Origin: Alphaproteobacteria bacterium
GTDB taxonomy: Bacteria; Pseudomonadota; Alphaproteobacteria; Puniceispirillales; Puniceispirillaceae
Direction: 5' to 3'
Assembly (NCBI GenBank): GCA_011526395.1
Contig: WTHW01000005.1
Coordinates: 1-11,766, forward strand
DNA: 11,766 nucleotides
The position numbers were made by a program, and so were the translations under genes. Shown here piece after piece: positions 8,313 to 11,766 of the stretch (position 1 is its first letter; each line of letters opens with the position of its first letter). The notes beneath the pieces are model-generated. The model saw only the letters and a list, made by a program, of their open reading frames with translations, ran no database searches and was not told the origin of the DNA.

Positions 8313-9137
8313 TTATTCAAAAACAGATAGAGTTCGAGTAAATAGCCCCTCAATCAAGCCTTGTGGGGCAGGGCGGTTTGGATCATCCACAAGCGTGATA
8401 CCGCGCTCAGTCCATACAGATTGCGGATAATTATATTCTGCAACCTGAAGAACGCGCGTTGCATCCTCGCGCAACCCAAGCGCCAAATAAGACTCAATCA
8501 GACGATAGAGTGCTTCAGGTACTTGGTTTGTTGTATCAAAATCACGCACAACAACGGTAAAACGATTAATGGCCGCGCTATAATGACCTGCATCTAGATA
8601 GAAGCGTCCCACTGTCATCTCTTTGCCAGCAAGGTGCGTTCTTGTCAGATCAAGCTTCAGCTGGCTGTCTCTGGCATAGATACTATTGGGAAAGCGGCGC
8701 AAGATATCTTCAAAAGCCTCTTTGGCTTCCTTTGTCATCGCGGCATCACGTTCCACATTCACGATTTGCTCATAATAAGATAGCGCCCGTAGATAATAAG
8801 CATATTCAGTCAGCTCACCACCAGCTGGGTTTAACTCAATAAAACGGTCAAGCGCGGCAATCGCGCGCGGATATTGATTATCTTGATAAAACGCCCATGC
8901 CGCCATCACTTGTGCTTGCGTGGCCCATTTTGAATAAGGGTGCTGGCGTTCAACTTCCTCAAATTTTGGGGCAGCGGCTCTTGGCGATTCATTTAGCGCT
9001 GTATCAAGTGCTTCATTATATAGCACTTCCACAGGCTTTTCCTCTTGCACCAATAATGATGCTTCATCATTGCCAGCACAGGCAAATAGCGTGCTAGCCA
9101 TGCCAATCGTCAGAAGATATCGAAGAGAGCGTTGCAT
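8313..9137 (-). CDS. bamD: Outer membrane protein assembly factor BamD (lipoprotein, ComL family)
   Basis: A periplasmic-facing lipoprotein of the BAM complex that folds beta-barrel proteins into the outer membrane. With the ATG at 9137 the product is 274 residues. Its signal peptide has basic residues at 3 and 6, a hydrophobic stretch, and the lipobox LFAC with C20 as the lipidation site. Residue 21 is Ala, consistent with outer-membrane sorting. Five TPR-like helical pairs follow between about 35 and 245, with family motifs YNEAL (40-44), FEEVERQHPYSKWATQA (59-75), AIAALDRFIELNP (92-104), FPNSIYARDS (149-158) and YNYPQSVW (235-242). A GTG further out (9194) would add 19 residues before the signal peptide and would lie inside the candidate promoter, so it is not used. 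An AAGAGA about eight bases upstream of the ATG serves as ribosome site. It probably has its own promoter and continues into recN and ligA. Confidence 0.95.
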   Translation of the reverse strand: MQRSLRYLLTIGMASTLFACAGNDEASLLVQEEKPVEVLYNEALDTALNESPRAAAPKFEEVERQHPYSKWATQAQVMAAWAFYQDNQYPRAIAALDRFIELNPAGGELTEYAYYLRALSYYEQIVNVERDAAMTKEAKEAFEDILRRFPNSIYARDSQLKLDLTRTHLAGKEMTVGRFYLDAGHYSAAINRFTVVVRDFDTTNQVPEALYRLIESYLALGLREDATRVLQVAEYNYPQSVWTERGITLVDDPNRPAPQGLIEGLFTRTLSVFE

Positions 9138-9148
9138 CAGATGAATCT

Positions 9149-9206
9149 CTTTATCCTTAGTGATAATCATACCTCTAGTTATAGCGCATTTCACGACAGG
9201 ATAAAG
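9149..9206. repeat. 9-bp inverted repeat bracketing the bamD promoter
   Basis: On the + strand CTTTATCCT (9149-9157) and AGGATAAAG (9198-9206) are perfect complements 40 bases apart. They lie just outside the candidate -10 and -35 elements. On the bamD mRNA the downstream arm overlaps the start of the ribosome binding region. It could be an operator pair, an RNA stem formed only in readthrough transcripts, or chance. Confidence 0.4.
9166..9194 (-). promoter_or_regulatory. Candidate sigma-70-type promoter of bamD-recN-ligA
   Basis: Read on the - strand: -35 GTGAAA (9194-9189), 17-base spacer, -10 TATGAT (9171-9166). This matches four and five of six consensus positions. Transcription would start near 9159, giving a leader of about 22 bases that still includes the ribosome site. 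A second AT-rich element, TATAAC, lies slightly upstream but lacks a good -35. Found by eye only. Confidence 0.4.
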
Positions 9207-9207
9207 C

Positions 9208-9227
9208 GGAATTTCTGAATGAATTCC
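9208..9227. repeat. Short inverted repeat downstream of lpxC
   Basis: GGAATT and AATTCC (six-bp arms, eight-base loop) lie 28 bases past the lpxC stop. The stem is AT-rich and the following bases on the - strand (CGCTTTATCC) are only mildly T-rich. It may be a poor terminator or attenuator of lpxC transcripts, or a protein site upstream of the bamD promoter. Confidence 0.25.
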
Positions 9228-9254
9228 ACATGCGAAGATAAGGAGGAAAAGATA

Positions 9255-10220
9255 TTAGGCGCTAGCTGCCAAAGTCATCTGAATCGTATCAGCTGAGCTT
9301 GCGATGACATCTTCATCAGAGCTGACAATACGATAAGCGCTTTCATCACGAAGCAAGGCTTGCACTAACAAAGTGCTAAGACGATGGCCAGGGCGTTCTG
9401 CAATCAAAAGACCTTTGATAGGCATGCCTGCAAGATATAAATCACCAATGCAATCAAGTGCCTTATGCTTGACGCATTCATTTTCCATGCGCAGGCCACC
9501 TTCATTCATCAAGGTGCCATTATCATAGACAAGTGCATTTTCAAGCGAGCCACCTTTGCCTAGGCCAGCGCGGCGCATTTTTTCAACATCTGAATAAACA
9601 CAGAATGTGCGCGCATGCGCGATTTCAGTGCTGAAATGCTCATCACGGCTATCATAACGATATGATTGCTCGCCAATGCCGGGATCAGTGAAATTAATTG
9701 AAATATCCAGCTGTAATGACGGCGCTGGAATCAGTTGCGCCCACGTGCCAGCATCTAACTCGACGCGCACAGGTGCAACAACTTCTAGGTAAGTGCGGTG
9801 GCTATCTAATGCGATAATGCCAACATGGTGAATGGCATCAACGATGTTCGCGCTAGAGCCATCGAAAATCGGCACTTCTGGGCCATCTAATTCAACCACC
9901 AGATTATCGATACCCAGCCCATGGAATGCCGCCATCAGATGCTCAATCATGCGCACTTCTGTGCCATTATTGTTTTTAATGGTTGTACAAAGCTGTGTTT
10001 CGATGGCGTTGCTTGCATGTGCCAGCACATAACCATCATCATCGCCAATATCAGCGCGATAGAATAAAATACCAGTATCAGCAGAAGCAGGATGTAATTT
10101 GATCACAGTATGACGACCAGAATGCACACCGACACCTGACATGGTGACAGCTGATGCGATTGTCGTCTGCATGGCGCCAAAGCTTGTTGCGCCAAATGAA
10201 TTTGCATCTGCTTGTTTCAA
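9255..10220 (-). CDS. lpxC: UDP-3-O-acyl-N-acetylglucosamine deacetylase LpxC
   Basis: A zinc amidase that catalyses the committed step of lipid A synthesis in the cytoplasm. With the TTG start it is 321 residues. Domain I begins at SGVGVHSGR (28-36). The zinc ligands are H94 in the MIEHLMAA motif, and H252 and D256 in VKHKALDCIGDLYLAG. E93 is the expected general base and H279 (PGHR) corresponds to the catalytic histidine near E. coli position 265. The family motifs ARTFCVY (203-209) and GGSLENALVYDN (223-234) are present. Start: TTG at 10220 has a strong AGGAG eight bases upstream, and no ATG or GTG lies between it and the in-frame stop above. An internal ATG at 10172 (MQTTIASAV) would align better with short homologues but has no ribosome site. 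The extra N-terminal segment contains a SFGA..SFGA near-repeat. It lies between ftsZ and bamD, as in other alphaproteobacterial division clusters. Confidence 0.96.
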   Translation of the reverse strand: MKQADANSFGATSFGAMQTTIASAVTMSGVGVHSGRHTVIKLHPASADTGILFYRADIGDDDGYVLAHASNAIETQLCTTIKNNNGTEVRMIEHLMAAFHGLGIDNLVVELDGPEVPIFDGSSANIVDAIHHVGIIALDSHRTYLEVVAPVRVELDAGTWAQLIPAPSLQLDISINFTDPGIGEQSYRYDSRDEHFSTEIAHARTFCVYSDVEKMRRAGLGKGGSLENALVYDNGTLMNEGGLRMENECVKHKALDCIGDLYLAGMPIKGLLIAERPGHRLSTLLVQALLRDESAYRIVSSDEDVIASSADTIQMTLAASA

Positions 10221-10228
10221 ATTTATAG

Positions 10229-10236
10229 CTCCTCTC
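10229..10236 (-). promoter_or_regulatory. lpxC ribosome binding site (decides the TTG start)
   Basis: The - strand reads GAGAGGAG; its AGGAG core is eight bases before the TTG at 10220. It is one of the strongest Shine-Dalgarno sequences in the window, and it supports the TTG over the ATG 48 bases further in. Confidence 0.65.
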
Positions 10237-10267
10237 GGCCATGCTCACGCACGCCTCCAAGCGTTAA

Positions 10268-10295
10268 CCTATAGAAGGTGATCGGGAAAGCCAAA
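10268..10295 (-). promoter_or_regulatory. Weak candidate promoter of lpxC
   Basis: On the - strand TTTGGC (10295-10290), a 16-base spacer and TATAGG (10273-10268) loosely resemble -35 and -10 boxes. Transcription would start about 40 bases upstream of the TTG. Match quality is modest, and lpxC could equally be read through from ftsZ. Confidence 0.22.
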
Positions 10296-10314
10296 TCACT
10301 TTACTGTAACCTTT

Positions 10315-10349
10315 TGTAGCAGTCTGCCTGCCTCTGACAGACTGCTACA
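10315..10349. repeat. Perfect 12-bp hairpin in the ftsZ-lpxC gap
   Basis: The + strand TGTAGCAGTCTG (10315-10326) is perfectly complementary to CAGACTGCTACA (10338-10349), with an 11-base loop. It begins 24 bases after the ftsZ stop on the - strand. The stem is long enough to be a terminator, but on the - strand it is followed by AAAAGG rather than a T run, so it is not a canonical one. It may block 3' exonucleases at the end of ftsZ mRNA, attenuate readthrough to lpxC, or be a protein site. Confidence 0.6.
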
Positions 10350-10373
10350 TATGAAGGGAACAGTATCGTCAGC

Positions 10374-11766
10374 CTAGTTTGCCTGACGACGCAAGAATGC
10401 AGGGATATCTAGCTCATCATCTGCTTCTTGTGTTGATGGTGCCTGATTACCAATCGGCAGTGTTTCCTGCAAAGCAGCGCCTCTTGATAGGTTCAAGATG
10501 GCAGGCTCTTCAGGGGTTGCCACTGGCTCTTCTACCTTGGCTTCTTCCTTCTCGCTAGCGCGCGGACGCCAAAGACCAGAGATCTGCCTTATCAAAGACG
10601 GACGTGATTCAGGGATAGGTGCTGTAGCAGCTGGGATATCTGCCTGCTCGATATTCACAGGCGCGGCTGGAATAAAGGCATCATCTTCGCTCTTATCAGC
10701 GACGATATCAGCTGTCCCAGATGCCATTTCAACCTGCTCAGATTCTTCTGCTAGGCTATCAATGCTTGCCACCATTTCTTCTAAATCAATTTGCGCATTA
10801 TCTGCGTCTGCCACCATCTCTGCTGGCTCAGATACAGCGATATCGTCAGACATAGTTGGCTCTGAAAGGCTATGCTCTGGCACATCTCCCATCATCACAG
10901 GCACATCAGAATCCATGCGTTCTGCCATATCAGGCATTTCAGCATCCAAGATAGGCGCTGGTGCTACCTCTTCAGGCAATTTCACATTGCTCATGGTCTC
11001 ATCTGATACATCTGCTGGCGTCTCGCTCATCACACTCTCAGTTGCCTGTGACATAGCTGGTGTTGTGTTCATTGACGGGCGATGCAATGGCGCTTGCATG
11101 GCATTGGCATCAATACCTGTTGCGACAACGGATACACGGATGGTGCCATCTAATGTCTCATCAATTGCTGAGCCGAAAATCAGATTGGCATCTTCATCAA
11201 CCTCGCGGCGGATACGTTGTACAGCTTCATCAACCTCATAGAACGTCAACTCTGTGCCGCCAGTAACATTGATGATAAGCGCTTTGGCACCTAGCAAGCT
11301 TGTATCTTCTAATAGCGGGTTATTAATCGCAGTCTCAGCCGCCATAATCGCACGGTTTTCGCCTGATGCTTCACCTGTGCCCATCATCGCTTTGCCCATC
11401 TCTGTCATTACAGAGCGGATATCCGCAAAATCAAGATTGATAATGCCCGGCTTTAACATCAAATCAGTCACACCGCTGACACCTTGATACAAAACTTCAT
11501 CAGCCATATGGAAGGCATCTGCAAATGTTGTGCGCTCGTTCGTGACATGGAACAGATTCTGGTTCGGTACAACAATCAGCGTATCAACATGCGCGGCCAG
11601 CTGGTCAATACCAGTTGTGGCTTGTTTCATGCGTCTTGGGCCTTCAAATTCAAACGGCTTGGTGACAACACCAACTGTCAGAATGCCAGCTTCTCTTGCG
11701 GCTTTGGCAATGACAGGTGCAGCCCCTGTGCCTGTACCGCCGCCCATGCCAGCTGTGATAAAGACC
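10374..11766 (-). CDS. ftsZ: Cell division protein FtsZ (N-terminus beyond window)
   Basis: A tubulin-like GTPase that polymerises into the cytokinetic ring. The frame is open to the right edge (VFITAGMGGG). The visible 463 residues begin just before the nucleotide-binding tubulin signature GGGTGTG (11744-11724); comparison with E. coli suggests about 100 N-terminal residues are missing. Also visible are VPNQNLF, the T7 synergy loop NLDFADIRSVM with its catalytic aspartates (about 11415-11435), and the end of the core at VVATGID. An acidic, Met/Ser/Pro-rich linker of about 228 residues (10425-11108) then leads to the conserved tail DDELDIPAFLRRQAN, which binds FtsA and other partners. Within the linker is one basic, hydrophobic island, SRPSLIRQISGLWRPR (about 10560-10607). 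The linker is much longer than the ~50 residues of E. coli but long linkers are known in alphaproteobacteria. The downstream gene is lpxC. Confidence 0.97.
   Translation of the reverse strand, partial: VFITAGMGGGTGTGAAPVIAKAAREAGILTVGVVTKPFEFEGPRRMKQATTGIDQLAAHVDTLIVVPNQNLFHVTNERTTFADAFHMADEVLYQGVSGVTDLMLKPGIINLDFADIRSVMTEMGKAMMGTGEASGENRAIMAAETAINNPLLEDTSLLGAKALIINVTGGTELTFYEVDEAVQRIRREVDEDANLIFGSAIDETLDGTIRVSVVATGIDANAMQAPLHRPSMNTTPAMSQATESVMSETPADVSDETMSNVKLPEEVAPAPILDAEMPDMAERMDSDVPVMMGDVPEHSLSEPTMSDDIAVSEPAEMVADADNAQIDLEEMVASIDSLAEESEQVEMASGTADIVADKSEDDAFIPAAPVNIEQADIPAATAPIPESRPSLIRQISGLWRPRASEKEEAKVEEPVATPEEPAILNLSRGAALQETLPIGNQAPSTQEADDELDIPAFLRRQAN

Noticed and set aside
9138..9194. 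Longer bamD form starting at GTG 9194
   Set aside because: It would place 19 mostly charged residues before a normal lipoprotein signal peptide and start inside the candidate -35 box.
9240..9246. AAGGAGG on the + strand, a perfect Shine-Dalgarno
   Set aside because: No ATG, GTG or TTG starts a plausible ORF at the right distance on that strand, and the area is opposite the end of lpxC.
10078..10242. 54-residue out-of-frame ORF starting at ATG 10242 and overlapping the start of lpxC, with GGAGG 11 bases upstream
   Set aside because: Composition is rich in Cys, His, Trp and Arg, as expected of a shifted frame. It runs 140 bases into lpxC, so it cannot act as a simple leader peptide. The nearby AGGAG serves lpxC better.
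10264..10269. TTAACC, resembling a CtrA half-site, upstream of lpxC
   Set aside because: No second TTAA occurs seven bases away on either side, so only a half-site is present, which is expected by chance.
10498..11241. 247-residue open frame on the + strand opposite the ftsZ linker
   Set aside because: Ser/Ala/Thr-rich low-complexity product mirroring the acidic linker codons. It has no ribosome site and no recognisable domain, and ftsZ is certain on the other strand.
1..11766. A novel defence, mobile or biosynthetic system in the window
   Set aside because: Every substantial coding stretch is a recognisable conserved core gene with intact motifs. No transposase, integrase, direct-repeat array, toxin pair or unexplained gene is visible.

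Overview
The window looks like a core chromosomal segment from an alphaproteobacterium. The evidence is the gene order ftsZ-lpxC-bamD-recN-ligA, read leftward from the right edge, which continues an alphaproteobacterial division/cell-wall cluster. The FtsZ tail also ends in the alphaproteobacterial-type peptide ELDIPAFLRRQAN after a long disordered linker. LpxC and BamD show a Gram-negative outer membrane. Base composition is close to balanced by eye, with compact spacing, which would fit a streamlined marine lineage (for example SAR116-like). That genus-level guess is inference only and needs a protein search.

Left part (1-4543, + strand): a tight three-gene run. It holds the C-terminal ~630 residues of a UvrD/PcrA-type superfamily 1 helicase (cut by the window edge), then prmA (ribosomal protein L11 methyltransferase), then a three-domain M24 aminopeptidase P. 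The gaps are 12 and 14 bases, so they are probably one transcript. Middle: the two transcription units converge in a 15-base gap (4544-4558) that carries only a small hairpin.

Right part (4559-11766, - strand): in transcription order ftsZ (N-terminus cut by the window edge), lpxC, bamD, recN and ligA. ftsZ and lpxC are separated by 153 bases holding a perfect 12-bp hairpin. lpxC and bamD are separated by 117 bases holding a candidate bamD promoter bracketed by a 9-bp inverted repeat. bamD, recN and ligA are packed with a 6-base gap and a 14-base overlap. The unit links cytokinesis (FtsZ), the committed step of lipid A synthesis (LpxC), outer-membrane protein assembly (BamD), and DNA break repair and nick sealing (RecN, LigA).

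There is no sign of mobile elements, phage, CRISPR, tRNA/rRNA or a novel defence system. No gene-free stretch exceeds 300 bases. The points worth a second look are regulatory or protein-level: the inverted repeat around the bamD promoter, the ftsZ-lpxC hairpin without a U-tract, the probable TTG start of lpxC, and the FtsZ linker.
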